DNA of 64,000 nt from Flavobacterium azizsancarii (GCF_027980145.1 NZ_JAMZNK010000004.1:159728-223727); one strand, 5' to 3'; shown: positions 1 through 9,015, counted from the first letter of the stretch. Translations and numbers: made by a program. Notes: generated by a model from the sequence alone, not told the origin.

Positions 1-213
1 TTTTTCGTGCTGGAACCAGGTATTTTTAAATATCTTGAAGACGATGTTGAAGATATTCAGTGGGAAAAAGAGCCTCTGGGAGCTATCGCAAAAGATCAAC
101 AATTGGCAGCGTATAAACACAATGGATTTTGGAAATGTATGGATGCACTGAGAGATAGAGTAGAACTTGAAGCAATGTGGAGTTCCGGAAATGCAAAATG
201 GAAGACATGGTAG
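1..213 (+). CDS. rfbF: Glucose-1-phosphate cytidylyltransferase, 3' end only
   Basis: The frame is open from base 1, so only about the last 70 residues of the enzyme are present. The family (RfbF/DdhA) makes CDP-D-glucose from CTP and glucose-1-phosphate, the entry step to CDP-deoxysugars. The tail carries the typical C-terminal pattern: an EPL segment, then the AYKHNGFWKCMDALRD motif, then a closing W-x-W (WKTW). The next gene is the CDP-glucose 4,6-dehydratase, whose start overlaps the end of this gene, the usual rfbF-rfbG arrangement. The catalytic N-terminal nucleotidyltransferase half is outside the window, so intactness cannot be judged. Confidence 0.85.
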   Translation, partial: FFVLEPGIFKYLEDDVEDIQWEKEPLGAIAKDQQLAAYKHNGFWKCMDALRDRVELEAMWSSGNAKWKTW

Positions 214-1298
214 ATTCATTATTTGAAAAATTAAAAAAAACATATAAAGGTAAAAAAGTTTTCTTAACTGGACATACTGGCTTTAAGGGCGCCTGGATGT
301 TAAAAACTTTATCTGTATTAGGGGCTGAAGTAAAAGGTTACGCTTTAGAACCTCAAACGGCAAATGATTTATTTTGTCTTATCAATGGGGAAAATATATG
401 TGATTCGGTTATTGCCGATCTAAGAGATAAAAAACGTTTAGAAAAAGAAGTGGTAGATTTTCAGCCAGATTTTGTTTTTCATTTGGCTGCGCAACCTTTA
501 GTTCGTTTGTCATATGATATTCCTGCAGAAACTTTTGAAGTAAATGTTATTGGTACAGCAAATATTTTAGACGCTATTCGTCTATTAGAAAAGAAGTGTG
601 ATGTAGTATTAATTACAACGGACAAAGTATATCATAATAATGAATGGATATATCCATATCGCGAATGTGATAGATTAGGAGGATACGATCCGTACAGCGC
701 TAGTAAAGCATGTGCTGAATTGGTAATCGACTCTTACAGAAATTCATTTTTTAATAGTAAAACATATAATTTGCACCAAAAAGCAATTGCTGTAGCAAGG
801 GCTGGTAATGTTATTGGTGGTGGAGATTGGTCAAAAGATCGCTTGATTCCTGATATCGCAAGAGCTTTTGCTGCTGATAAAGCAGTGATAATAAGAAATC
901 CTAAATCAGTTAGACCTTGGCAACATGTTCTGGAGCCAGTAATTGGTTATTTATTGTTAGGAGCTAACTTATTTGAAAACCCATTGCAATTTAATCAAGC
1001 TTATAATTTTGGCCCTCATTTATCTGATGCACTTCCAGTAGAAGAAATGCTTAAACTAGCGATTCATAGTTGGGGAAAAGCAGAATATATTTTAGAAATA
1101 AATGAAAATCAGCCTCATGAGGCTGGATTATTGAAACTTGATATTAGCAAAGTTATTAGTGAATTAAATTGGGAACCAAAACTTAATGCAGCAAAAGCTG
1201 TTAGCATGTCTATGGATTGGTACAAACAATTTAATAATAGAAAAACTGAGATCGATTTTTTTACAGAATCTCAAGTAAATTCTTTTCTAAATGCGTAA
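207..1298 (+). CDS. rfbG: CDP-glucose 4,6-dehydratase
   Basis: Extended short-chain dehydrogenase that converts CDP-D-glucose to CDP-4-keto-6-deoxy-D-glucose with bound NAD. The nucleotide-binding motif GHTGFKG lies near residues 22-28. Tyr163 and Lys167 form the YSASK active-site motif, and TTDKVYHN precedes it. The GHTGFKG variant and the RPWQHVLEP segment mark RfbG/DdhB rather than the dTDP-specific RmlB. I chose ATG at 207, which overlaps the rfbF stop codon and gives 363 residues, close to the family norm. ATG at 198 and GTG at 177 are alternatives. The following gene overlaps by 8 bases, indicating translational coupling. Confidence 0.92.
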   Translation: MVDSLFEKLKKTYKGKKVFLTGHTGFKGAWMLKTLSVLGAEVKGYALEPQTANDLFCLINGENICDSVIADLRDKKRLEKEVVDFQPDFVFHLAAQPLVRLSYDIPAETFEVNVIGTANILDAIRLLEKKCDVVLITTDKVYHNNEWIYPYRECDRLGGYDPYSASKACAELVIDSYRNSFFNSKTYNLHQKAIAVARAGNVIGGGDWSKDRLIPDIARAFAADKAVIIRNPKSVRPWQHVLEPVIGYLLLGANLFENPLQFNQAYNFGPHLSDALPVEEMLKLAIHSWGKAEYILEINENQPHEAGLLKLDISKVISELNWEPKLNAAKAVSMSMDWYKQFNNRKTEIDFFTESQVNSFLNA

Positions 1299-2202
1299 AG
1301 TTTTAATAACTGGAATTACTGGTTTTTTAGGCTCTCATATTGCAGAAAGTTTAATTTCTAATAATATAAATGTAGTAGGTTTAAAACGGAAAAATTCTGA
1401 TATATGGAGATGTGAAGAGTTTAAAGGAAAAATTGATTGGATAGATATTGCTGATGACGGATCTTTTAAAAATCAATTAATCAATCATTCATTTGATACA
1501 ATTATACATGCCGCATGGATTGGAGTTGAATCAAATGATAGAGACAATTGGTCTGAACAAATTAAAAATATTATTTTTTTTGTCGAGTTATTAGAATTAG
1601 CTAAAATTTTAGAAATAAAAAAAATAATATTTTTAGGCTCACAAGCCGAGTATGGAATTATACATAATAAAATATCAGAAGATTTTGAAACAAATGCACT
1701 AAATGCATATGCAGCTACTAAACTGGCTTGTTTAGAAATTTTGAAGAGTTTTTCGTCTATAAATAATATAAATTGGATTTGGCTCAGATTATTTTCTGTT
1801 TTTGGCGAAAAAGAAAATTCGAATTGGTTAATACCCTCTTTGATAAATTCGATGTTAAGTAAACAGGAGATGGATTTTACTTTAGGAGAGCAAAAGTATG
1901 CGTACCTATATGTAAAAGACTATGCAGATATAATGAAGAGAATTGTGTTAAACGATTTAGAGTCTGGAATTTATAATATTTCTTCTAATGAAATTAGAAC
2001 CATTAGAACTTTAATTGAGGATATAAAAAATATTGTCAATCCGGAATTTGTTTTAAATTTTGGAGCTTTAAGTTACAGATCCGGGCAATCAATGCATATG
2101 GAGGGCGATATGCTAAAATTGAGTGCTCAAATTGGAAAAATTCTATTTTCTAATTATAATAGTGCTTTGCAAAATACTTTAAATTATTATTTAAAAAAAT
2201 AA
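1291..2202 (+). CDS. NAD(P)-dependent sugar reductase/epimerase, YerF-like
   Basis: A 303-residue short-chain dehydrogenase of the NDP-sugar epimerase/reductase type. It has an N-terminal GITGFLG nucleotide-binding loop and an active-site Tyr140-x3-Lys144 (YAATK). It overlaps rfbG by 8 bases and is followed after 3 bases by a ThDP-dependent enzyme and then rfbH. In Yersinia, a reductase (YerF) acts after the ThDP enzyme YerE and reduces the side-chain ketone of the branched sugar. By position this gene is the best YerF candidate (inference). It could instead be a CDP-paratose/abequose-type 4-ketoreductase. The family assignment is secure, the substrate is not. Confidence 0.7.
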   Translation: MRKVLITGITGFLGSHIAESLISNNINVVGLKRKNSDIWRCEEFKGKIDWIDIADDGSFKNQLINHSFDTIIHAAWIGVESNDRDNWSEQIKNIIFFVELLELAKILEIKKIIFLGSQAEYGIIHNKISEDFETNALNAYAATKLACLEILKSFSSINNINWIWLRLFSVFGEKENSNWLIPSLINSMLSKQEMDFTLGEQKYAYLYVKDYADIMKRIVLNDLESGIYNISSNEIRTIRTLIEDIKNIVNPEFVLNFGALSYRSGQSMHMEGDMLKLSAQIGKILFSNYNSALQNTLNYYLKK

Positions 2203-2205
2203 ATT

Positions 2206-3924
2206 ATGAAAGCATCTGACTTTATTGCAGAGTTTTTAGAAAAAAAAGGAATTAAAAGTGTTTTTGAATTATCAGGTGGAATGATAACTCATATTTTGGA
2301 CTCTTTAAATCAAAAAACAAGTATTAATATAATTACAATGCATCACGAGCAAGCGGCTGCATTTGCTGCTGAAGGTTATGCCAGAATTACCGGTTTGCCG
2401 GGAATTGCTTTGGCAACTTCTGGACCTGGAGCTACTAATTTGCTGACAGGAATTGGTAGTTGTTTTTTTGATTCAACTCCTGCAATCTTTATTACCGGCC
2501 AAGTCAATAGACATGAATTAAAAGGAGATAGAGAGATCAGACAATTAGGTTTTCAGGAAACGGACATTGTTTCTATGGCCAAACCTATTACTAAAGCTTG
2601 TTTTCATGTTAATGATCCTAATGATATTCCAACTATTTTTGAAAATGCCTTTAAAATTGCATTAGAAGGAAGACCAGGTCCGGTTCTTATTGATATTCCA
2701 ATGGATGTTCAACGAGTACAGATCGAGGATAATTTTCTTGTTGAAGATTCTTTAGAATTTTCAAAAATTGATGCTACTGTTTTGAATAGCTTAATTGAAG
2801 ATATCAAAAAGGCTAAAAAACCGCTTGTATTATCAGGAAGAGGGATTAAGGCAAGTAAAAGTCAGGAATTGTTTGACAAGTTTATTTTAAAAACGCAGTT
2901 GCCCGTTATTACAACTCTTTTAGGATTAGATACAATTAAATACGATAATTATCAACGTGCTGGATTTATTGGTAGTTATGGAAACAGATGGGCTAATATT
3001 GCATTTGGAGAATGTGATTTGCTGATTGTTTTAGGAAGTCGCCTGGACATTCGACAAACAGGTGCTGATACTAAATTTATTGAGAATAGAAAGATTTATC
3101 ATATTGATTGTGAAAAAGGCGAAATCAACAATCGTGTGAAGGGTTGTGAATCAATTGTAACAGATTTGAAATCATTTTTTAATGAATTTAAAAAAGATAC
3201 AATTAATGATTCTTTTATTATAAAACAAGAATGGTTCAATCAAATCAATGACTTGAAGAAAACTTGGCCAGATACAAAAGAGTTAGATCCAAAAGGTATA
3301 AATCCTAATGTTTTTATGCATTTACTTTCTAACAAATCTAAAAAAGCTAAAGCTTATTTAGCAGATGTAGGAAGTCATCAAATGTGGGCAGCACAATCTC
3401 TGGAGCTTTACAACGATCAACACTTTTTAACCTCAGGTGGAATGGGTGCAATGGGATTTTCGTTACCAGCAGGAATAGGTGCAAGTATTGCGCTTGACAA
3501 ACAACCTGTTGTTGTTTTAATAGGAGATGGCTGCATGCAGATTAATATTCAGGAACTGCAAACAATTGTTAGGAATAAACTTCCTGTAAAAATTGTTATT
3601 TTGAATAATAAAACTTTAGGTATGATTCGACAATTTCAGGATAGTTATTTCGAATCACGCTATCAGTCTACTTATTGGGGTTATGATGCTCCTGATTTTG
3701 CTAAAGTCGCAATTGCATATGGAATAGATGCAAAAACAATTGAAAATTCAAATGAAATAGAAAATGCGGTAGATTGGTTTTGGAGTACTGAAAATGAAAA
3801 TAAGGCGCAACTACTACAGGTAATGATTGATCCTCATACAAATACGTATCCAAAAATTGCTTTTGGTAGACCAATTACTGAAATGGAACCATTTGCAAAA
3901 CCAATAGCTATGGAAGCTACATAA
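2206..3924 (+). CDS. Thiamine-diphosphate enzyme, acetolactate-synthase-like (YerE type)
   Basis: A 572-residue ThDP enzyme with the three-domain layout of acetolactate synthase. The catalytic glutamate is Glu48 in HHEQAAAF, and GPGATNLLTGI follows. The C-terminal cofactor motif starts GDG at 440-442 and ends near NNK. It lies between a CDP-sugar reductase and rfbH, not beside ilvC/ilvN, so a branched-chain amino acid role is unlikely. Yersinia YerE, of the same family, decarboxylates pyruvate and adds the two-carbon unit to C-4 of CDP-3,6-dideoxy-4-ketoglucose. I infer that activity here from the neighbours. FAD binding, known for YerE, cannot be read from the sequence. Confidence 0.8.
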   Translation: MKASDFIAEFLEKKGIKSVFELSGGMITHILDSLNQKTSINIITMHHEQAAAFAAEGYARITGLPGIALATSGPGATNLLTGIGSCFFDSTPAIFITGQVNRHELKGDREIRQLGFQETDIVSMAKPITKACFHVNDPNDIPTIFENAFKIALEGRPGPVLIDIPMDVQRVQIEDNFLVEDSLEFSKIDATVLNSLIEDIKKAKKPLVLSGRGIKASKSQELFDKFILKTQLPVITTLLGLDTIKYDNYQRAGFIGSYGNRWANIAFGECDLLIVLGSRLDIRQTGADTKFIENRKIYHIDCEKGEINNRVKGCESIVTDLKSFFNEFKKDTINDSFIIKQEWFNQINDLKKTWPDTKELDPKGINPNVFMHLLSNKSKKAKAYLADVGSHQMWAAQSLELYNDQHFLTSGGMGAMGFSLPAGIGASIALDKQPVVVLIGDGCMQINIQELQTIVRNKLPVKIVILNNKTLGMIRQFQDSYFESRYQSTYWGYDAPDFAKVAIAYGIDAKTIENSNEIENAVDWFWSTENENKAQLLQVMIDPHTNTYPKIAFGRPITEMEPFAKPIAMEAT

Positions 3925-3958
3925 ATTATTAAAAAATTACTGTTAAAGATAACCTTAT

Positions 3959-5263
3959 ATGTTACAAAATTTAAAAGAAGAGTCTCTACTAAATATTTTA
4001 AGAGAAATTGCAAGAAAGAAATCAACGCAAATTATTATTGCTGGAGAAAACTACATTCCTGTTACCGGAAAAGTATTAGATGAGGAAGATATTTTAATGG
4101 GAGTTGATGCCGCTCTTGATGGTTGGTTAACAGCTGGCCGTTTTGCTAATAAATTTGAAGCAGATTTTGCAGCTTATTTTGGAGCCCACAGATCACTTTT
4201 GGTAAATTCTGGTTCTTCAGCAAACTTAGTGGCATTTTATGCTTTAACTTCTCCAAAATTAGGAGAAAGAGCGATCAAGCCTGGCGACGAGGTTATTACT
4301 GTTGCCGCAGGTTTTCCAACAACTATTAATCCAATCATTCAGTTTGGAGCTATTCCGGTTTTTATCGATGTAGATATTGCTACACACAATGTGAAAGCGG
4401 ATATGATTGAGGCGGCAGTAAGCCCTAAAACAAAAGCGATCATGATTGCACATTCATTAGGAAATCCTTTTGATTTAGATGAAGTGATGCGTGTTGCAAA
4501 AAAATACAATCTGTGGGTAGTAGAAGACGATTGTGACTCTTTGGGAGCTACTTATAATGGAAAGAAAACGGGAACGTTTGGAGATATCTCTACGTTTTCA
4601 TTTTATCCGGCACATCATATTACAATGGGAGAAGGCGGAGCAGTATTAATTAACAATCCTGTTTTGTCAAAATTAGCAGAAAGTTTCCGTGATTGGGGAC
4701 GAGATTGCTATTGTGAACCGGGTAAAGATGATACTTGTGGATGCCGTTTTGGTCAACAATTAGGAACATTACCTTATGGTTATGATCATAAATATACGTA
4801 TTCTCATATTGGTTTCAATTTGAAAGTAACTGATATGCAGGCTGCATTCGGAGTTTCACAAATTAAAAAAATTGATCAATTTGTTCAACGTCGAAAAGAA
4901 AATTATGCTGCATTGTACGCACGTATGAAAGAATTTGAAGAAGTTTTTATTCTTCCAGAGCCAACTCCAAATTCAGAGCCATCTTGGTTTGGATTCTTAT
5001 TGACATTAAGAGAAGGAGATGCAAATGACCGCCACATGCTAGTACAACATTTAGAAAAAAATAAAATTGGTACACGTTTATTATTTGGAGGTAACTTATT
5101 AAGACAGCCTGCTTATGCAAATATTGAACACCGTGTTGTAGGTGATTTGTCTAATACTGACACAATCATGAATCAATCGTTCTGGCTTGGCGTATGGCCG
5201 GGATTAAATGAAAGTCACTATGACTATATTGCAAATGTGATTCGAGATTATTTAAATTCATAA
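3959..5263 (+). CDS. rfbH: CDP-4-keto-6-deoxyglucose 3-dehydrase (E1), RfbH
   Basis: A 434-residue DegT/DnrJ/EryC1-fold enzyme that removes the C-3 hydroxyl of CDP-4-keto-6-deoxyglucose using pyridoxamine phosphate and a [2Fe-2S] cluster. Two features separate it from ordinary aminotransferases. The PLP-binding lysine is replaced by His220 ([11 protein letters not shown]), as in characterised E1. A cysteine cluster occurs at Cys250, Cys252, Cys260 and Cys262, with Cys192 upstream, fitting the iron-sulfur site. It works with an E3 reductase (DdhD/AscD), which is not in the window. Its product is the expected acceptor of the preceding ThDP enzyme. Confidence 0.93.
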   Translation: MLQNLKEESLLNILREIARKKSTQIIIAGENYIPVTGKVLDEEDILMGVDAALDGWLTAGRFANKFEADFAAYFGAHRSLLVNSGSSANLVAFYALTSPKLGERAIKPGDEVITVAAGFPTTINPIIQFGAIPVFIDVDIATHNVKADMIEAAVSPKTKAIMIAHSLGNPFDLDEVMRVAKKYNLWVVEDDCDSLGATYNGKKTGTFGDISTFSFYPAHHITMGEGGAVLINNPVLSKLAESFRDWGRDCYCEPGKDDTCGCRFGQQLGTLPYGYDHKYTYSHIGFNLKVTDMQAAFGVSQIKKIDQFVQRRKENYAALYARMKEFEEVFILPEPTPNSEPSWFGFLLTLREGDANDRHMLVQHLEKNKIGTRLLFGGNLLRQPAYANIEHRVVGDLSNTDTIMNQSFWLGVWPGLNESHYDYIANVIRDYLNS

Positions 5264-5265
5264 AA

Positions 5266-6093
5266 ATGACAATAGGTGCTTTTTTACCAGTTTTTAATGA
5301 GGAGAATAGAATTCGTTCTGTTATAGAGTCTTTGTTATGGTGTGATGAAATAATTTTGGTTGATAAAAATAGTACAGATAAAACTGTTGAAATAGCTTTA
5401 ACTTATGGAGATAAAATAAAAGTACACTATTTGCAAAATACAGATGCGTATAGTTCGTCTGAATGGGATGTTTTCTTAGATAATTGCTCATCAAAATGGG
5501 TAACTTTTTTTACAGCTAGTGATGTGATTCATCCAAAATTAGTTGAGGAGATTTTAAAAATTATTCAAGAATATGATGATGAATATGATATTATAAATAT
5601 ACCTTTTAGAAGATATGTTTTAGGATTAGAATCAAAAAGATCACCTTGGTATTCTGAACTAAGTCCTAAAATAGTAAAGAAAAATGCAATGGTACTTAAT
5701 AGTGATGGAGTACATGATGCGGTTAGTTTTAAAGGTAAAGAATACAATATGAAAAATCATGATTCATATTGTATGTTTCATCTAACTCATGAGTCAGTTG
5801 ATAAAATGATGAGTAATCATACTAGATACTGGAGAGGAGAAGCTAATGAATTAAATATAAATTTAAAGCAATCGTCATTTATTGTTTTTAGAGAATTTAT
5901 CAAAGTTACATTAAGGAGAAAAACGTTTTTAATGGGGATGGATGGTATTATGCTAAGTTTTGCTTATTTAACTTATTTTATGATGTCTTTTGTTTATAAG
6001 TGGGAGAAAAAGCGTAGTGAATCTTCAGTAAAATATCAAGAAATTCGAAGAAATATATCAAATGAATGGAATAATTCCAGTTCTAAAATATAA
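5266..6093 (+). CDS. Glycosyltransferase family 2
   Basis: A 275-residue GT-A glycosyltransferase. It starts with the family 2 signature: a strand reading GAFLPVFNEENRI, then ILVDKNSTDKT. The region corresponding to the DxD motif reads TASDVIHP, so the metal-binding motif is not textbook. A basic, hydrophobic segment near residues 210-250 may attach it to the membrane. It starts 2 bases after rfbH and is the first gene of the very AT-rich part of the locus. It presumably adds one sugar to the lipid-linked repeat unit on the cytoplasmic face. Donor and linkage cannot be told. Confidence 0.75.
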   Translation: MTIGAFLPVFNEENRIRSVIESLLWCDEIILVDKNSTDKTVEIALTYGDKIKVHYLQNTDAYSSSEWDVFLDNCSSKWVTFFTASDVIHPKLVEEILKIIQEYDDEYDIINIPFRRYVLGLESKRSPWYSELSPKIVKKNAMVLNSDGVHDAVSFKGKEYNMKNHDSYCMFHLTHESVDKMMSNHTRYWRGEANELNINLKQSSFIVFREFIKVTLRRKTFLMGMDGIMLSFAYLTYFMMSFVYKWEKKRSESSVKYQEIRRNISNEWNNSSSKI

Positions 6094-6151
6094 ACTAGAT
6101 TCATATTATATTTAAATATACTAGTACTTCGTAAAAAAAATAATGTAACGT

Positions 6152-7573
6152 ATGATTGTTATAACTAAAAAAGATGTCGCTTGGAATTTTATTGCAACCT
6201 TTTTAAAAACTGCTTCAAGTATAATTTTGTTGCCACTTATACTAAAGTGCCTTTCTGCCCAAGAAATTGGTATTTGGACAATATTTATTTCTATTGGAGG
6301 ATTAGCTAGTATTGCAGATTTTGGATTCTCACCTTCATTTTCTAGAAATATTACTTTTATTTTTAGCGGCGTTAATAAATTATCTAAAGTTGGATTTAAT
6401 AACGAAAGTAATACTGGAGTAATAAATTATGTTTTGTTGAAAACTGCACTAAAAGCAATGAAATATTTTTATTCACGTGTTGCTATTTTTGTTTTTTTAT
6501 TTTTGTCTATTTTTGGTACTTATTACATAAAATATGTTCTAAAAGACTATCAAGGTTCGAATGATAGTATTTACTTGGCTTGGCTTATATTTATTTGCTA
6601 TATTTCATTTAACATGTATACGATTTACTTTGAATCATTACTGATAGGGAAAGGATCGATAAAAGAAAGTAAACAAATAGATATTATTGCTCAAATTATA
6701 TATTTGTGTTTAGCTACTATTTTATTATTGTTAGGATACGGATTAGTTGGTTTTTTTGGCGCTCAACTTTTTTCAAGTATCTTGACGAGATATTTTTCTC
6801 AAAAAAAATTTTATACAGCGGAACTTAAAGAGAAACTTAAAAATTCACATGTTGATGATTATAAAGATATAATCAGAACAATATTTCCTAACGCTATAAA
6901 AGGAGGTATAAGTAGTATGGGAAGTTTATTCATTTATAGATCTCCTTTATTAATAGGATCAATGTTTTTAAGTCTTCAAGATATTGGAAGCTACGGCTTA
7001 ACACGTCAAATATTTGATGTAATTTATTTAGTAGCGAGTACCTACTCGATAACTTATTTTTCAAAATTATCAAGCAATTGGGCGATAAATGATATAAATG
7101 CAAATAGAATTATATATGTAAAGTCTTTGTTAGTAACATTTTTTCTTTATTTGTTAGCAATTCCTGCGTTAGTATTTGTTGCAAATCCATTTTTAACATT
7201 ATATGGAAGTAACACATTGTTACTTGAAGGCTTGCCGCTTTACGTTTTAATAGCACATTATTTTTTTAATCTATTTCATGGTCAATCAATTCCTATTGTG
7301 GTTTCACGCAATCATCTGCCCTTATATTATGTTGGATTTATCGGTGGTGTAATAGTTATAATATTGACATTTGTTATGTTAAAATATTTTTCATTTGGAG
7401 TTTTAGCACTTGTAATCAGTCCAACAGTCGTTTATATGGCATATGAAAATTGGAAATGGCCTAGTTATGCCTTTAAAGTTTTAGAATTAAATTTTAAAAC
7501 TTTTTTAGACATAAATAAATTGGTAATATCTAATTTTTATAGAAGTCTTAAATTTAAATTGACTAGCGTTTAA
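6152..7573 (+). CDS. Wzx-type O-unit flippase
   Basis: A 473-residue polytopic membrane protein with about 12 hydrophobic stretches and the MVF/polysaccharide-transporter start: a short charged N-terminus, then WNFIATFLKTASSIILLPL and GIWTIFISIGGLASIADFGF. Such proteins move undecaprenyl-linked repeat units from the cytoplasmic to the periplasmic side for Wzy to polymerise. It is the only flippase candidate in the locus, and one Wzy-like gene lies downstream. I use no gene symbol because Wzx sequences diverge strongly. Initiation is ATG, 58 bases after the previous gene, without an evident Shine-Dalgarno. Confidence 0.8.
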   Translation: MIVITKKDVAWNFIATFLKTASSIILLPLILKCLSAQEIGIWTIFISIGGLASIADFGFSPSFSRNITFIFSGVNKLSKVGFNNESNTGVINYVLLKTALKAMKYFYSRVAIFVFLFLSIFGTYYIKYVLKDYQGSNDSIYLAWLIFICYISFNMYTIYFESLLIGKGSIKESKQIDIIAQIIYLCLATILLLLGYGLVGFFGAQLFSSILTRYFSQKKFYTAELKEKLKNSHVDDYKDIIRTIFPNAIKGGISSMGSLFIYRSPLLIGSMFLSLQDIGSYGLTRQIFDVIYLVASTYSITYFSKLSSNWAINDINANRIIYVKSLLVTFFLYLLAIPALVFVANPFLTLYGSNTLLLEGLPLYVLIAHYFFNLFHGQSIPIVVSRNHLPLYYVGFIGGVIVIILTFVMLKYFSFGVLALVISPTVVYMAYENWKWPSYAFKVLELNFKTFLDINKLVISNFYRSLKFKLTSV

Positions 7574-7638
7574 ATAGCTATAAATTATTTACAATAATCT
7601 CTTACCTTAATAAAGCATTAATTATCTGATAAAAATAA

Positions 7639-7657
7639 ATTGATTCTAAGAATCAAT
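7639..7657. repeat. Small inverted repeat upstream of the fucosyltransferase gene
   Basis: ATTGATTC, three bases (TAA), GAATCAAT: a perfect 8-bp stem in the gap between the flippase and the putative fucosyltransferase gene. There is no following T-run. It could be an RNA hairpin or a protein site, and nothing else supports a function. Confidence 0.35.
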
Positions 7658-7693
7658 ATTGTTTAAAACTTTTTCACTACAATACTAAAATAA

Positions 7694-8623
7694 ATGTTAC
7701 AAAAATATAGACAAAATTATAAGTTAAAAAACAAATCCTTCAATGAAAAAAAAATAATATATCCACTTAGTAATAGAGGTTTTTTTTCTGAAGTAAATAA
7801 TTTAGCTCTGGCAGTTTTATACTGTCTTGAAAATGATATTAATTTAAAATTATATTCAAAAAAATGGGTTGGCGGAAATTGGAAAGATTTCTTTATACCC
7901 TTAATTGATGAATATAATGGGTTTGTACCAGTACCTGTTAATGTATTTGCAGAAGGCAGAAAAGACAAATGTTTCAAAGCGTATCATAAATTTTTTAAAA
8001 AGAGACTTATTATACAAGATACAATTTGGGATGATATGAGAAGTGAAAATTTTACAAATAGACATTTTTATTATCCAGATTTAGGAATTGATGGTAGTAT
8101 TTTTGATGCGAAAAGCCAGATTTTAAAATTAATATTAGAACCTAACCTGGTAACATATTCCGAAATCACTTTAGATAATAATTTATCTAAGTTAATTAAA
8201 GATAGCTGTGGTCTTCATATACGAAGAGGAGACAAGGTTTCAGGAGAAAGTAAGGAGGCAGAGTTTGTTAACTTAGAGACCTATGTAAACAAAGCATTAC
8301 AAATAGATCAAAACCTTACCACTTTTACGTTGTGTACAGATGATTTTCAGGTAGTTGAAGAATTTAAAAATAAATATCCTGCATTCAATATAATAACTTT
8401 CTGTCCTTCTTATAGAAATGGATATTCTCAAAAAGAATATAATTCCAGAAGAAAAAAACAAGAAAAAAGAGATGAAGTGATTAATATTTTAAAAGACTGT
8501 AATTTACTTATAGAATCAAAAATATTTGTAGGAGCTTTTTCTAGTAATGTTGCCAGATATATAGTTTTAATGAAGAATAATGACAAATGCTATAGTATTG
8601 ATGATGATTGGAGTCCGATTTAA
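7694..8623 (+). CDS. Putative fucosyltransferase, FUT8/NodZ (GT23)-like
   Basis: A 309-residue soluble protein. Near residue 175 it has HIRRGDKVSGESKEAEF, which resembles the HVRRTDKVG donor-binding loop of alpha-1,6-fucosyltransferases (FUT8, NodZ). The C-terminal part has FTLCTDD and VGAFSSNVAR, matching the other conserved blocks of the HxRR fucosyltransferase group. gmd and fcl, which make GDP-L-fucose, lie in the same locus, so a fucosyl transfer role fits (inference). GT11 alpha-1,2-fucosyltransferases share the HxRRGD motif and are the main alternative. It has non-coding flanks on both sides (120 and about 390 bases), which is unusual in this tight locus. Confidence 0.6.
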   Translation: MLQKYRQNYKLKNKSFNEKKIIYPLSNRGFFSEVNNLALAVLYCLENDINLKLYSKKWVGGNWKDFFIPLIDEYNGFVPVPVNVFAEGRKDKCFKAYHKFFKKRLIIQDTIWDDMRSENFTNRHFYYPDLGIDGSIFDAKSQILKLILEPNLVTYSEITLDNNLSKLIKDSCGLHIRRGDKVSGESKEAEFVNLETYVNKALQIDQNLTTFTLCTDDFQVVEEFKNKYPAFNIITFCPSYRNGYSQKEYNSRRKKQEKRDEVINILKDCNLLIESKIFVGAFSSNVARYIVLMKNNDKCYSIDDDWSPI

Positions 8624-9015
8624 AAAGTTAAATCGAAGTTTTTTTAAAAGTAATCAATCTCTCTTTTATTAATTAATTCGACGACTTAATTCGCGTTAAG
8701 TCATAGTCAAATAAAGTTCTCTAATTTTACATTTTTTTGAATGTAAAAAAAGGTGATTTTTTGAATTTTGATACTTCTAAAATTAACTAATCTTTTTGAA
8801 GAATCTAAATTTGTCTATCTAGCAGTTTTTATCTGAAATGTACTTAAAAGATTATTTTGCAGAACCTGTTTTTATATTTTTTGATTTTAATACTTACAGC
8901 ATCAGCTTCGAATCTATAGTATTAAAATATTTAATGTTTGCATTAAAATAAATTTAGAAGTTACTTTTAGTTATTTTACAATTCTCTTTTGCAGATATTG
9001 TCAGAAAATAATATT
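8624..9015. other. AT-rich 390-base non-coding gap inside the polysaccharide locus
   Basis: No reading frame here has coding character. Two hairpins are visible. GACTTAA/TTAAGTC lies at 8683-8702 with a 6-base loop. TTTTACATT/AATGTAAAA lies at 8725-8748 with a 6-base loop. Neither is followed by a strong T-run on the plus strand. The gap is the longest in the otherwise compact locus. It may be the remains of a gene or hold an internal promoter for the glycosyltransferases downstream. Confidence 0.5.

Noticed and set aside
177..206. GTG start at 177 for rfbG
   Set aside because: It would lengthen the overlap with rfbF by 30 bases and add residues absent from the family. ATG at 207 or 198 fits better.
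177..1298. Reading this gene as rmlB (dTDP-glucose dehydratase)
   Set aside because: The GHTGFKG loop, the TTDKVYHN block and the rfbF neighbour identify the CDP-specific RfbG.
2206..2300. A thiamine-pyrophosphate riboswitch before the ThDP enzyme
   Set aside because: The gene follows the previous stop by only 3 bases, leaving no room for a leader.
2206..3924. Reading the ThDP enzyme as biosynthetic acetolactate synthase (ilvB)
   Set aside because: No ilvN, ilvC or ilvD nearby. It is embedded between CDP-sugar genes, the YerE context.
8683..8748. The two hairpins as terminators of the fucosyltransferase gene
   Set aside because: Neither has a T-run on the plus strand after the stem, so termination is not supported.
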